DNA from: Calendula officinalis
Lineage: Eukaryota > Streptophyta > Magnoliopsida > Asterales > Asteraceae
Assembly: GCA_963853835.1 (NCBI GenBank)
Contig: OY970827.1
Coordinates: forward strand, 77,641,234-77,705,233
Direction: 5' to 3'
Length of the DNA: 64,000 nt
Made by a program: the position numbers and the translations under genes. The stretch's first letter is position 1. Each line of letters opens with the position of its first letter. The notes below the pieces were generated by a model that ran no database searches, was not told the origin of the DNA, and was given only the letters and a program-made list of their open reading frames with translations. Positions 1 through 11,799 of the stretch are shown here, one piece after another.

Positions 1-40
1 ATTGTTAACATCTCCTAAATCATTTTATTTAAAGTAATAT

Positions 41-301
41 AATATTGAGTAAATTATAGTTTTCATCATGTGGTTTTTCATTTTTGTAGGTTTCGCCCTT
101 CCCAGCTATTATAAGCATTTTTCATGCATGTGGTTCCTTTTTTTCCCTTGAGCTGTTAAATTTTAACGGTAAAGGGTTTTAATTTGCAACAAAAAAAGCG
201 GATCACAGGAACGAAAAATGCTAAATAAAGTTTGGGAGGGACAAATACTACAAATATGGAATACCACAAGGACGAGTTTTTTAAATTACTCAATATTATT
301 A
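41..301. repeat. Short palindromic dispersed repeat
   Basis: The ends are imperfect inverted copies: AATATTGAGTAAATTA at the left and TAAATTACTCAATATT at the right. Between them lie phrases such as CATGTGGTTTTT and ACCACAAGGACGAG. Related phrases recur inside introns near 8.86-9.14 kb. This is a small non-autonomous element or its relic. No clean target duplication is visible. The rest of 1-713 shows no gene. Confidence 0.45.
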
Positions 302-713
302 GTAATCCGATCCGACATACTAATTATTGATTAAAATTTAGAAGATTTGGGAAAAATATGTTTTAGGTTAACCTAACCCAACTGTTTCGATTTGTAACCC
401 ATTACCAAAACGTGCCAGTCCAGCATAATTTTTCACCTCTAGTGGTAACGAAATATGAGTATCTTACAGATACTATAAACTATGTGAAAATGGTGATAAT
501 ATGGGGGACAAGTTAATATGGACTGATGTTAAATTAATTAAAAAAAAATGCCTAAGTTGGAACTATCATGTTAAAGTTGACCACTTTTTAGTTATTTTCT
601 TAGTCAAAGCTATTTTTCATAAATTAATTCCAAATAATTTTAGCCCGTTTACTTATGAATGGTTTGCTTAGGGTTATGTTTTATCTCTAATGAACAAATG
701 AGTAGAATAAGAA

Positions 714-865
714 ATATTAGTTTTAGAAAAAAGGGGTTAAATGGATCGCGAGTCGCCATGTATTTTTAATGGTAAAATTAGTGAAATCAATATTAGTTTT
801 AGAGAAAAGGGATTAAATGGGTCGCGAGTCGCCATGTATTTTTAATGGTAAAATTAGTGAAATCA
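714..865. repeat. Tandem duplication, two 76-bp units
   Basis: The unit beginning ATATTAGTTTTAGA and containing TCGCGAGTCGCCATG occurs twice in direct order with a period of 76 bp and only a few differences. It has no coding potential. The bases 866-1085 show nothing recognisable. Confidence 0.85.
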
Positions 866-1085
866 ATTTATTCGATATAGATTAATATGTAAATAATATA
901 ATAGTTACATGAAAACAGATCATTTCGGTATGTAGAACGGAAATGGGATTGTTTTTCTTTAAAATTCAATACGAGCGGAGTAGTCTTCTACGTAACGTTA
1001 TTACTTATTACTAAAAGTATACTACGGAGTATATATTAGTAAAATATAAAATATATAAATATAAAAGTATGATAAATATCAAAAG

Positions 1086-2691
1086 ATCAATAATTCATAC
1101 TTCAAAAGTTCATACTTCATAGCAAATCACAAAACTAAAATAAATTCAGAAGTTCAAAATAAAATAACTTCTTGATTCATAGCATAAGTTTACTCTTGCG
1201 TTTACCTTTTTCTGTTCGCATCATCAGCCACATGACCAATATCTTCTAGATTTTCCCATTGCATTTCTTCAAGTCTTGTACTTGACCCTTTCAAGTAAAG
1301 TGCTTTCGGGATTTACATCCCACTTCTTGTATGCCCCAGCTTTGGAACTCATGGAGAATCTCGAGTGGAGACGAATATTCGAATGTATAATCACCAACTT
1401 ATCAGCGCTTTTGGAGTTCAATTGGTTTCTCTGCACATTATGAATGTAAGAGTACGTACTCCAATTTCTCTCGGCTAATGAACTACTAATAGGATGGGAT
1501 AAAACTTTATTTGCTACTCAGCAAGTTCGGGAGTTTCTGAACCCTAACTCGACAACCACTCAATAGCATCATGTGAGATGTCGCAATTCAATAAAGACAA
1601 ATTTTCATGTGAAAAGTAACAATGCAAAGGGATTGACATCTTCTCCCACCTAGAAAGTACAATCTTCACCACTCGAGAGTAATAATCAGAATAACGATAA
1701 TTCACATTCATAATGATAATTCACATTCATAACGATAATTCACATTCACGATGACATCCTTAATCTTTTCCAACATGTTATCCATTTTATCCTAAATTTT
1801 TTCTCATCTTTGATCCCTCGTCATCACAAAATATAATCATGAACTATATTGGTTTTGTAAAAGCAAGAATACTTTTCACATCATCCCAAAATTCATCCTT
1901 TATAATTGTATCAACAACTAATGATCCAGATTGCCTAGTGTTCTCAACACCTTTTTTCACCCACTATTTCCATGAGTTAAGGACAATTATTGTAGTAGGA
2001 GACTCTCTATAATCTGATAACCTTTTGAGCAAAATACAATGAGAGGAAAATTTAGTTTTGGCTACTTTTAACAATTACAGTTGTCAATTATCTCTAAAAA
2101 TAATAGCCAAAGCATGGGTGTGATAAAGAAAATACTTAATAATTACTTTGTTTCTCCTACATGTGTCCTTGGCCAAAAATATAATCGTTTGCAAGATCTT
2201 TAAATCGAAGTATGAACACAACACTGAGACCAAAAAATGTGTTTATATACCTTCTCTACCTCCTTTCCAGCAGTCTTACAGTTTGTTGCGTTGTCTATCA
2301 CGACTTGAAGGGCATTACTTGGTCCTACGGTTTCAATTACTCCAAGCAAGAAATTTGCAATTGCATCGCATGTCTTCTATACACCGAAAAACCCATTTAC
2401 GTACATGAACATGACACCACAGCTACTGATAGTAATAAAATTAATTAATGGTTATGTTTAACATTGGACCAACGATCTAACACAATAGAGATCCATGTGT
2501 ATACCATGTATCCTTCAGAGAAGCTAGCCTTTTTCCACATCTCTGACGCACTTGTCAAGCAAATCGGTTCGAGCTTTATCATATGCAAGCGCCTTGTAAA
2601 CTGTAGTTGGCAGTGCTTACACACCCATACCTTTGCACCCCGTTCCTTTTTACTTCTAGTTGCACCAACAATCTTGAATTCTTGCATATGA
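1086..2691 (-). pseudogene. hAT transposase relic, left arm of an inverted pair
   Basis: Read on the minus strand, this segment parallels the right arm (2692-5060) over most of its length: the same order of sequence blocks appears in reverse complement. Near 2690-2580 it encodes a BED-type zinc finger start (VWVCKHCQLQF) followed by the stretch that leads into DUF659 (YMVYTWISIVLDRWSNVKH). Near 1530-1330 it carries the coding trace of the C-terminal hAT dimerisation region. Many stops and frameshifts make it a dead copy. The two arms diverge outward from about 2.69 kb. Confidence 0.7.
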
Positions 2692-5060
2692 TAGAGATTA
2701 GAGACCCCTTGTGTTTCCAGATCTTTAACGAACTATGCAATGAATAAAAAACAGAGTTTTATCTCTTATTTCAAAAAACCAACTGAAGATTATTTTGGTG
2801 TGATGGAAAGAAACATGGTTGACATGAAGATTATGAAAGGGTTGTGTATTAATAGCATTCCTTTCAATGTTCTACATAATCCTCACTTCAGGAGATGATC
2901 ACAACAATAATCAAGCGGCCGGCTGGTTACAAGGCTCCTGCATATGATAAAGATTGAACTTTGAACCATTTTGCATGACGAGTGCGTGAGAGATATGGAA
3001 AAGGGACCGACTTCAGTGAAGGATACATGGCATACACAAGGGGTCTCTGTTGTGTCGGATGACTGGTCCAACGATAAACATCAACCATTAATCAATGTTA
3101 TTATTGTCAATAGCCGTTGTGCGATGTTCAAATACAAAGATGGCTTTTCCGGTGTAGAGAATACAAGAGCATCAATTGCAAATTTCTTGTTTGGAGCCAT
3201 TGAAACCATAGGACCAAGTAATGTCCTTCAAGTCGTGACAGATAGTGCAACAAACTATAAGGTTGTTGGAAAGAAGGTGGATAATGTATATAAACACATT
3301 TTTTGGTCTCATTGATATGTTCATACTTTGATTTATAAAGATCTTGCAAACTTTTCACTAAGGTTGTGAAGTATGGGTCCATGGTGTGGTATGTGGTGTG
3401 GTCTTATGTGGCAACCAATCACACCGTGCTCCACATGGGAACACCACCCCCTCCACTATGTGGTATAAAATGTGAATGGGTCCCACCAAATACCTTGAAG
3501 TTTGTCCACCACACACACACTCCCGTGCTTTCTCTTGATTGTTGCCAAGGCTCCACCACGCATGTGCTCCACATGTGGAGGGGGTGATGTTCAAAAGCTC
3601 ACCACACCGTGGAGGCTATGCCACATCACCTTCCATGGTGGGTATGGGTACCACCAGCCACACCAAAATTTTTTGCCACATCAGATGCCACCTAAGAAAC
3701 CACACCACGTCATCATACATGAAATACCCACCACACCACCACACACACCCACATGCGAGAGGGGTCCCACCAAAACACATTAAAATACCCACGACACGTC
3801 GTGCCTTCAAGTGGCCTTGGATCTACCACGCCTTGCCTCCACATGTGGAGGGGTTGGGTGTTCAAACTTTCCTCCACGGTGTAGAGTCTTCCACCTCAAC
3901 ACCAGGGGATGTTAATTTCGACACGTACCGAGTAGCCTAAGGGACACATATAGCAGAAGGAAAGTATTTGGTAAATATTTTCTTAGTCGCACACTAACAC
4001 CCATGCTTTGGCTATTATTAGAGATAAGTCACAACTAGAACTATTAAAAGTAGTCAAAACTAGATTTGCCTCTCATTAAGAATGCTCAAAGGGTTATAGG
4101 ATTGTAGAGAGTCTCTTGCTACAACAATTTCCGTTAACTCATGGAAAGAATACGTGAAAAAAGGTGATGAAAACACTAGGCGTCTAGATTATTAGTTGCT
4201 GATACAAAAGTGAAGAATTTTGGGATGATGTGGAATATATTCTTGCTTTTACAAAACCATTATACTTATGATTAAATTTTGTGATGGCGAGGCCGAGGGA
4301 TCAAAGATGGGAGAAATTTAAGATAACATGGATATCATGTTGGATGAGATTAAGGATGTCATCGTGAATGTGAATCATAGTTATTCTGATTATTACTCTT
4401 AAGTGGAAAAGATTTTATGATAAAACATATCTTGAGTAGATGGCACAAAAGCTCCAAATCTTGATAAAGAGGTTGTAATCTTGATAAAGAGGAGGTGGTT
4501 GGTGGGATGAAATCTTTTAAGAAAATAGCAGAAAGTGAAGAAGAGAAACGTGTTCTAGTTGAGTGATTTGCAACTTTTCACATGAAAAATGATTGGTGGT
4601 CAAGTTACGGTTCAGAAACTCGAACTCCTAAACTTAGTGAAGTAGCAAAGAAAGTTTTATCCCAACCTATTAGTAGTTCATCAGTAGAGAGAAATTGGAG
4701 TACATACTCTTACATTCACAATGTGAAGAGAAACCGATTGAACTCCAAAAGGGCCGATAAATTGGTGTTTATACATTCGTCTCCACTCGAGATTCTCCGT
4801 GAGGTCCACAGCTGGGGCATACAAGAAGTGGGATGTAAATCCCGAAAGCAGTTACTTGGAAGGGTCAAGTACAAGACTTGAAGAAATGCAATGAGAAAAT
4901 CTAGAAGATATTGGTCATGTGGGTGATGAAGGGAATGGAAAAAGGCAAAGGAAAGAGTAAACTTATGATATGAATTAGAAGTTATATTGTATTGAACTTT
5001 GAACTTTCAAAGTTATTTTAGTTTTGTGTTTTGCTATAAAGTATATCAAGTATGAAAAAT
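2692..5060 (+). pseudogene. hAT transposase relic, right arm of an inverted pair
   Basis: A DUF659-like piece lies at 2971-3315 (DTWHTQGVSVVSDDWSNDKH, then HQPLINVIIVNSR). The C-terminal hAT dimerisation domain is an open stretch at 4582-4881 (SQPISSSSVERNWSTYSYIH, then NRLNSKRADKLVFIHSS). In plant hAT transposases these domains belong to one protein of roughly 650-750 residues. Here they are separated by stops, frameshifts and a CACC-rich insertion. The order of blocks matches the left arm in reverse. The copy cannot encode a working transposase. Confidence 0.75.
3352..3940. mobile_element. CACC-rich insertion inside the hAT relic
   Basis: This block interrupts the right hAT arm: the flanking transposase sequence (GATCTTGCAAAC before, GACACATATAGCAG after) is nearly contiguous in the left arm, which lacks the block. 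It is rich in CCACACC and GGTGTGG words, includes palindromes such as CTCCACATGTGGAG, and reads as open frames only because of its composition. It is probably a non-autonomous DNA element. Terminal repeats are not clear, so both ends are approximate. Confidence 0.5.
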
Positions 5061-5180
5061 TACCCGTTCCATTTCACCACCTCTAGGGAAAAAAACTAAT
5101 ACTACGAAGGATAAATTTGACTTACAAAGGGGTGCGCTCACATGATCAAACACGAACATGTTTACAAGCACCAATTCTTG

Positions 5181-5691
5181 CTAAAAGATCCGTTTTCTGA
5201 ATCCGTTTTCTGTTACGTGGGGCCCATCGAGAAAAGCAATAAGATCATCCATTGATCGTGCATTAAATGGTTGTTGGTCTTTATGTAAGCTTCCAGAAGT
5301 GAATTTTAGTTGATGCCATAGTACTTCAGCCATTGCTGCAGCAACCTGATTATTTATCATTAATTAAAAAAAAACAACAAATACGAAGAAAAAGTAATTT
5401 TAGCTTCTTTGTATTAAAATGTGTTCTAATCAAGTCCCTTATGAGACTTTGATTCCTGTATCAGGTTGCTTTTGGTACGATTGTAGATATGGTGATTTTG
5501 ACCTGTTTGCTTATAAAAGGGTTGATTTGGATATAATCAATATAAAATTTCAAAATACGGATCTTAGTAGAAACAGAGACTTTCCTGTAAAATTAAGGAA
5601 TTTAAGAAGATTTGATAACCTGTTCATCAACGAGATCAATTTCGGAAAGCTTACGAACTGATTTCTTCCCCGATTTTTCCAGACTCTTTGG
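5181..5691 (-). CDS. Two exons of a small unknown plant gene (possibly broken)
   Basis: Two minus-strand exons join in phase 0. Exon 5691-5620 (acceptor TTTTTTAG, donor CAG/GTTATC) encodes 24 residues beginning PKSLEKSGKKSVRKLSEIDL. Exon 5345-5181 (acceptor AATCAG) encodes 54 residues, beginning VAAAMAEVLWHQLKFTSG and ending GFRKRIF before TAG. Codon quality and sharp splice sites support a real gene. The only upstream ATG (near 5756) opens an 11-codon frame that stops, and no workable intron connects it to the exons. The 5-prime end is therefore unresolved, or the copy is a pseudogene. I do not recognise the family. An alternative is translation from the internal Met in the last exon. Confidence 0.45.
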
Positions 5692-5759
5692 CTAAAAAAT
5701 AATTTCTTGAAAATTAAAATTCCTCTTCAACAATATCAGTTTCCTCCATTCTGGTGGAA

Positions 5760-7178
5760 ATATTAAAAGTCAAGAGTCTGCAATGAGAAGAAGAGATCGA
5801 CCGAGCAGAGAAAATGCATAGCTCCTTCATTCGTTTGCTGTGCCCTAATTACACTTGGTTTCCCGCTAATTTTTCGGGGCAAAATAATTGGGCCGGTAAA
5901 CAGAACAAAAGTCCGGGCCAACCGGTCCAATCTGATAGAAAGTGAAGCACTTTGAAAACCAATTTTTAATTATTAAACTAGCTGTTAGAGCCTGTTTAAA
6001 CTTTAAACACTGGATTTCAACGTCAACCCGATTTTATTAAGTTTGTTTTATGTTTACAATTGTAGATCTATTAAGTTTTTATATTTAATAAAATCTTAAT
6101 TATTGAAAAACATATGTTTGTTATTAATTGTTTTTTCTATTCATACAAGTTTTGTTCAAGTCCATTTTATTCCAAGTAATTGTGATACATCTTATTGATG
6201 TTGACTTGGAGGACTAGACTTATGGCAGATACCGTTTGCAAGGTAGTTATATTTTTTCCTTTTGCTTAAAAGCTTTTATAATTACCATTCTTACATGCTA
6301 TGTCTAACTTTTGTGCACACATTTGTTGCTCAATACATGCCTATATGTATTACCGTTGGAGGGGGTGATATCAACATCAACAAAAACTTATTCACCTACC
6401 ACAATTTGTGCAATGTTATAGTTGTACAATCTAATTTAAAATTTGTAAATTATGGTAAGAGAAGTAGTATTTGTAGTGTGCATATCACACGCACCCCCCC
6501 AACAAAACATTTTTATGCATGTATACATGTATATATTTGCACACAAACATTGTGTCAAAAAAATTTCTGGAATCAAAATTTGTACTCACGAGATATGACT
6601 TTCTACATGTTACATTTTCATATACCGCTTTTGACGAAATTAGCTACTATTGTAGTTTGTTTTTCTTTCTGTCTAATTTAGAAAGGTGTTTCAAGTGCGA
6701 GTTATTATCCGTCTTGCCTAGTTAAACACTTAAACTCATGAACTCATCAAACGCAAATCATCCATGTTTGTTTTAGAGACCAAATCAAGAAATAGTTATT
6801 TTGGATTAGAAACCATGAAAAATAAAAAGAGAGACTAAAATTGTAAAATAAAGAATATAGTTCATGGAATAAATTTAAAGAGTTAAAAACACATTCCTTC
6901 CCATATTTATTTTTCGAAAAGATCAATTATCATCACAGATTTAGAACCAAATCGAACCCGACAAAAACTATTCACCAGCCAGTCCCCCAATTTACAAACC
7001 GATTTGTTTCGATTCGATTCCATATCATTTCGTTTCGTTGATTGATCCGCCACATACAAACAACCCAGCCGTACACAATCACAAAATACACTCACGCAAA
7101 TCGATTCGAATATACGTAACAATAAATAATTTTTCAGATTACAGACAGCGAGTGATGATGGAATGAAGATATTGGAAG
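5760..7178. other. Intergenic; one dispersed repeat, otherwise empty
   Basis: No gene is supported. The stretch 6390-6500 (CCTACCACAATTTGTGCAAT... GTAGTGTGCATATC) is related in reverse complement to 47456-47570, so it is a dispersed palindromic repeat. Open frames here are AT-rich and not protein-like. The 3-prime part is the upstream region of the membrane-protein gene that starts at 7179. Confidence 0.5.
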
Positions 7179-9643
7179 ATGGCAAGACCAGAATTAGATC
7201 ACAGTTATTCAAATAATAGCAAAAATGGAAGAACAGTGCCTAAATGTTGTTCTTATAAACGAACTACTGTTATCATTTGTTCCATCAATATTGTTGTTGC
7301 CCTTTACGTTTTTCAAAATATGTATACTTCCATTTACTCCTACTCATATCAGGAATCACACAAGGGTAATTGCTTCAATTTTTAATTAGCTTTAATGTAG
7401 TTATCTTAATTATACTGGTTATACCGTTTGTTGGTTTGGTAATTTTTTTGGCTTTATCCCGAATTGGGGGTTTTTATCATAAATTCAAAAATCTATGTGC
7501 AGATGAGCTCTAGTTGTAAATTACTCCGTATGTTTTTAGTTAATTTATAATCTGGATTTTGTGCCCATTTTTGTTGATTTTTCATAATTTTTAAGTATAG
7601 ATGAACCCTAATTGAGAAATTTGGTACTTTTAGCATATATTACAGATTTTGAGGGGAAAACCCAATTGTAACTCTATTTTTCAATTCTTAAAAATCTAAG
7701 TTTTCCAAATTGATAAATAATTATTTTGTTATATGTTGTTTTGCACAGCTGTTACATACTCTCCTGAACAAATTAAAAACATGGAAGAATCAATGCGGAT
7801 ACGGAAGCAATCTGAACCTAGAAAGCTCATTGAAACGGTAATATTTACCATGTCACCCCTTTTTAGAAAGCTTGTAAATTGTTACCAATTGGCATGTGAT
7901 AAATGAGTTGATTGAATTTACCAAATTTGATTTGTTTAAGGTTAAAAAGATGAAAGAAAAGGTTGATACAAAAGAGGGGTCAGTTAAATTACCAAAACCA
8001 CTGAAAGAGCAATTGACGAATGAGATAACAGAATTACTGAGAGGATTAAATATTGGCGCTAACACAACTTTACAACACGGTAGGTTATTAGTTCGTTTCT
8101 TCAGTTCATGTTTATACATAATATTATTGTTTTTTTATTTTCTAAAATAATAACGTAGCTTTCATTTATCCATGTTTAGTACAAAATTATGTCCAATTGT
8201 GTCATTGAAAGATGGTTTTGCATCCCAATTGGACCACTAAAAACCTTTTAAATCAGTTATTTTTACATAATAGTCATCGTAATATATAAATCTAGATTTT
8301 TGTGTATAAATTTAATTTTATTTTAAATTTTATAAAGACGTTATATTTTTTAATCAACAGAAGCAGTTGAAAGCTGGCGGATGCAAAAATTAGAGGAAGC
8401 CAAATCAAAATCAACCATCCAACCTGTAGAAGCAGGTTTTTATATACTCTTAGTTTATCAACAATTGTTGTCCCCCACAGAGGTATCAAAATGACCAAGA
8501 TACCCCTAACTATCGGAGGGAATTTAACACCGTTAGGGGCGAGGGACCAAAAAGTCAAAAAATGCACACGTTTGGTACTGCGTCTGCACTTATTGAAGTA
8601 CGGTGACCAAACATGCAATTTGGCCAAACCGCATGGACCATTCTTGCAATTAAGTTTAAATAATATTACAAAACTTTTACTTATTTTAATGAATTTGTAG
8701 GAATGCTTGCAAGAGCCTTGGAGCTCAATTGGGCTGAACTCTCACAAGAAATCGGGCTTTGGATACCCGTTAATATAAACAACAATGAACATAACGACAA
8801 ACCCGAGGGTGAAGATGATTTTGGTAATCATATCTTTTATATTTTTTGATAGACCAAATTACATAAATCGTCCTTGTTGTTTGTCTGAAGTTAGGATTTC
8901 GTCTCTCGACTTTTTCTATACATGGATAGTCCCTAATTTTTAAACTTGTAACATTACAAGTATTACAAGCTTCAAGTTAGGGACTATTGGTGTAATATAA
9001 AAGTTGAGGGACAAAATCTGTAATTTCATACAAACCACAAGGACAATTTATGAAATTTACTAAAAAAAATTTAAAAGTAGAGGGACAAAATCTGTAATTT
9101 CATACAAACCACAAGGACAATTTATGAAATTTACTAAAAAAAATTTACTTTAAATTTAATGGAAGTGGTGTAATGACATAAAATGAAATTTTTAGATGAT
9201 ACAATCCTAGCTGGCAGACGATTACCGCCTGAATGTAATGCTGAAGTCCATACAGACTATGGTGGTCATGCGGTCAAATGGGGGTTGACCCATAAAAAAG
9301 AAAGTGCATATGATTGCTGTCAAGCGTGTATAAATCAAGCTAAAAATGCAAGATTGGGTGAACTGAAATGTAATATTTGGGTTTATTGTCCTGCTGAAGG
9401 CGGATGCCATTCACCTGACATATACCAACATAAACTTGAAGAATGTTGGCTCAAATATGTAACTTTTTATTTTAATTATTATTTTTTTTATAATGAATGA
9501 ATTGATTCAAAATGTAATTATTTTGTATGCAGGCAGAAGAGCCAAAAGTAAATTTCAAGGGTAAATATTCGGAAAATTACAGAAGAAATCACCTGAACGC
9601 ACCTTTGGTTGTTCCTTGGGTCTCGGGTGTTATTACTTATTGA
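7179..9643 (+). CDS. Single-pass membrane protein with PAN/Apple-like Cys-rich domain, 7 exons
   Basis: Exons 7179-7365, 7749-7837, 7941-8079, 8361-8435, 8701-8823, 9196-9458 and 9533-9643 join in frame, all with GT-AG introns, to give 328 residues. A basic N-terminus (SYKR near residue 25) precedes one hydrophobic segment at about 30-47, which suggests a type II signal-anchor protein. The middle (about 63-200) is charged and helical. The end carries eight cysteines (C218, C245, C246, C249, C263, C269, C275, C288) around ESAYDCCQACINQAK and LKCNIWVYCPAEGGC, a PAN/Apple-like arrangement, and finishes VVPWVSGVITY. Such proteins are conserved in plants, but I know of no assigned function. Introns 4 and 5 hold small repeats. 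Confidence 0.8.
8858..9148. repeat. Foldback MITE in intron 5 with a duplicated right end
   Basis: The left end (AAATTACATAAATCGTCCTTG) and the right end (CAAGGACAATTTATGAAATTT) are inverted copies around a central palindrome near AAACTTGTAACATTACAAG. The last part (AGGGACAAAATCTGTAATTT to ACTAAAAAAAATTT) is then repeated once in tandem. It sits wholly inside an intron of the membrane-protein gene. Confidence 0.6.
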
Positions 9644-10130
9644 ATTCTGGAACATTCCAGAAGACTAACAGAACATGTTATATGCATACGGGAGCCTATA
9701 CGTACAACTACCATCTCAAAAGTTTGTATTTGTATCTATATCAGTATATGTGTATTCATATGCGATGCAGTTTTGGTTATTGTATTTGGAAGTTTTGAAC
9801 TAATTTGTATTTGTGGGGAAAAGGAAAAGTTATGATAGTTGGGGCGATGCGAAATGGCTTTGCTCATCCGACTACAATTTGAAATTTATTTTTTGAAAAT
9901 CCTTTGTAATAATTTATGTTTTGTTACTTTTCTAGTGTTAAAACCATAAAAACTACTTCTTTCATCACATAGTACAAATTTTATACAAGATTGTACTTAT
10001 AATGGATATATTCAAGCTCCAACTTTATTTGGGTCATGAAGGTTTTTGGAGAAATCAAATACGAGTTTTCGCAAGATTTAAAACTCATCTCAGCTTGTTT
10101 ACATGTGTAATTTTCTTTCATTAACTTATT
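9644..10130. other. 3-prime flank of the membrane-protein gene
   Basis: The stretch contains 3-prime UTR-like AT-rich sequence after the TGA at 9641. No further exon or element is seen. Confidence 0.5.
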
Positions 10131-10169
10131 TTGCACAGTGCAGGGGGTTTACATGACAATTATTAATAG

Positions 10170-10960
10170 TATAGGGGTTCTACCTATAAACTCACAGCGT
10201 CAAGTTTTGAAAATAGCCGACGTCTGCTCAGTCAGTCAGGCATCATCACCTCATTACCCGACGACAATTTTGCTCTCACCTCCGGCGACCGGCGAGAAAC
10301 CTCCGACGTCAACCTTCCGATCCTTTTTGCTCCTTTCTCACAGGTGATCGTCTAATCTTACATCTAACTATCAATTTTGGTGAATTTAAACCCTAAGCTA
10401 TTAGATTCGAAATTATGAATTGCTTAGAATAAAATGAGAGAGGAACCTTACAATTTGATGTAATTACTATAGGTTCTGCTTTGATCCTTTAATTTGACAT
10501 TTTGGTCCTGTAATAATAATTGATTTTGGGAATAATAAGCAAGTCAACCTAGATCATCAAATTGACAGATACAATGGTGAAATTTAATTAGGTATTAAAT
10601 TGAACAGTGATTACAACATTTGATAATTTAATACACAAAGTTTCTCATTTTATTAGGTATTAAATCCAAAAGGCTTGGGAGATCCTAGGAAATGTGAAAT
10701 CACGTGCAATGTACGATATAGGGTTTCAAGACAAGAGGATGTAATTTCGGATGAGATTGATTTGGAGGATTTTGTTGTGGAAGATGAGGGTGATGTGGTG
10801 GAGCTTTTTTATCGGTGATTATTTCGAAATTGATTCTTTGGAGTTGGGTGGTTTAACTTGTATATGGAAGGTGATAAAATCTTGTTGCAAGCGATTGATG
10901 TGGCGTCAATTGTGGTGCTTCTTGTTCTTTGAAAATTCGTTTAAAAATTAGTAAACTTTA
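10170..10960 (+). other. Gene-like fragment: 5-prime leader plus a short exon, product unknown
   Basis: The C-rich stretch 10200-10346 (CACCTCCGGCGACCGGCGAG... TTTCTCACAG/GTGATCG) looks like a plant 5-prime leader ending at a splice donor. Downstream, about 10660-10817 is open and protein-like (KGLGDPRKCEITCNVRYRVS, then DEIDLEDFVVEDEGDVVEL). It then stops, and another frame opens (GDYFEIDSLELGG). I do not recognise a family. The shift between frames suggests a decayed or chimeric copy. Confidence 0.25.
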
Positions 10961-11483
10961 AAATCATGTCTAGAGGTGGTGCGTACATTTATTTTAACTT
11001 TTTATTATAAGTATATGGTTAAGAAATGATTTAATAAGAGGTCAAATGCAGTAACAAAATTATTGACCCGTGTCTATTTTAGATGATTATTTGATTTTTA
11101 CCCATATGGCTTGTTAGATGTAAAACGAAACCTGGATCAAAAGGTGATTCACTGATTCTTGAGGATGCATTCATGATTTGTGCTAAATTTTTGGCAAGAT
11201 AGATTTAGTTGAGTCAACTGCATGTGACTAGTCGAACAATTCAAGCATCAACTGGCCAAGCCAATCAAAACCGATTTGGAGAGAGACCTTCCATAACTTT
11301 ATATGACTACGTGTTAGATTTAACCATTAATGTTAACAAATTTCAAAAAAATATAAAACTTCTATAGGTATATGACTTTATTTTATATGCCACGAAAAGT
11401 TTCGTAAATATACTAAAAGCAAACTTGTAAAATGTTAGATCTACAAGGATACATAATCTCTTCAAATGAGAGGTTTTCTTTTT

Positions 11484-11598
11484 AACGGCCGGTTAGTAAG
11501 TTAGTGGTTCGAGTCTAGAGAGTGATACTCATAAGGGGCAGTATGTCTTCCCTCGAACCCTACACCTATGGGGAATAAACCCCACCACTACTGAAGGT
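11484..11598. repeat. Dispersed repeat, copy 1 (copy 2 at 30880-30990)
   Basis: The block from TTAACGGCCGGTTAGTAAG to GGGGAATAAACCCCACCAC is matched, with moderate divergence, by 30880-30990. It contains GTGGTTCGAGTCTAG, which resembles a pol III B box (GGTTCGANNCC), so a degraded tRNA-derived SINE is possible. No matching A box was found. The surrounding 10961-11684 holds nothing else. Confidence 0.5.
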
Positions 11599-11684
11599 AG
11601 AGAGAATGCTTCTAGAAGGATTTATGACAAAAATGTTAGCAAGAGTATATAAATGTGAAATAAATGTATATGCATGTGTATAAA

Positions 11685-11799
11685 GGGCATGTTTGAGAAA
11701 GTTTATTAAAGGGGCTTTTTAACTTATTAGCTTACTAAGCTTAAATAAGCTTGAAATTAAGCTAAAAAGCCCCCTTAATAAGCTTTCCTAAACATGCCC
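11685..11799. mobile_element. 115-bp hairpin MITE
   Basis: The element is almost one long hairpin. The left arm GGGCATGTTTGAGAAAG, then AAGGGGCTTTTTAACTT, is mirrored by AAGCTAAAAAGCCCCC and CTTTCCTAAACATGCCC. The interior carries the palindrome TTAAATAAGCTT. Such short foldback elements are usually hAT-like MITEs. The flanks are A-rich, so the target duplication cannot be assigned. Confidence 0.75.

Noticed and set aside
6262..6681. 139-codon frame rich in Phe, Ile, Tyr and His
   Set aside because: AT-driven composition, no ATG at its start and overlap with a dispersed repeat; not a gene.
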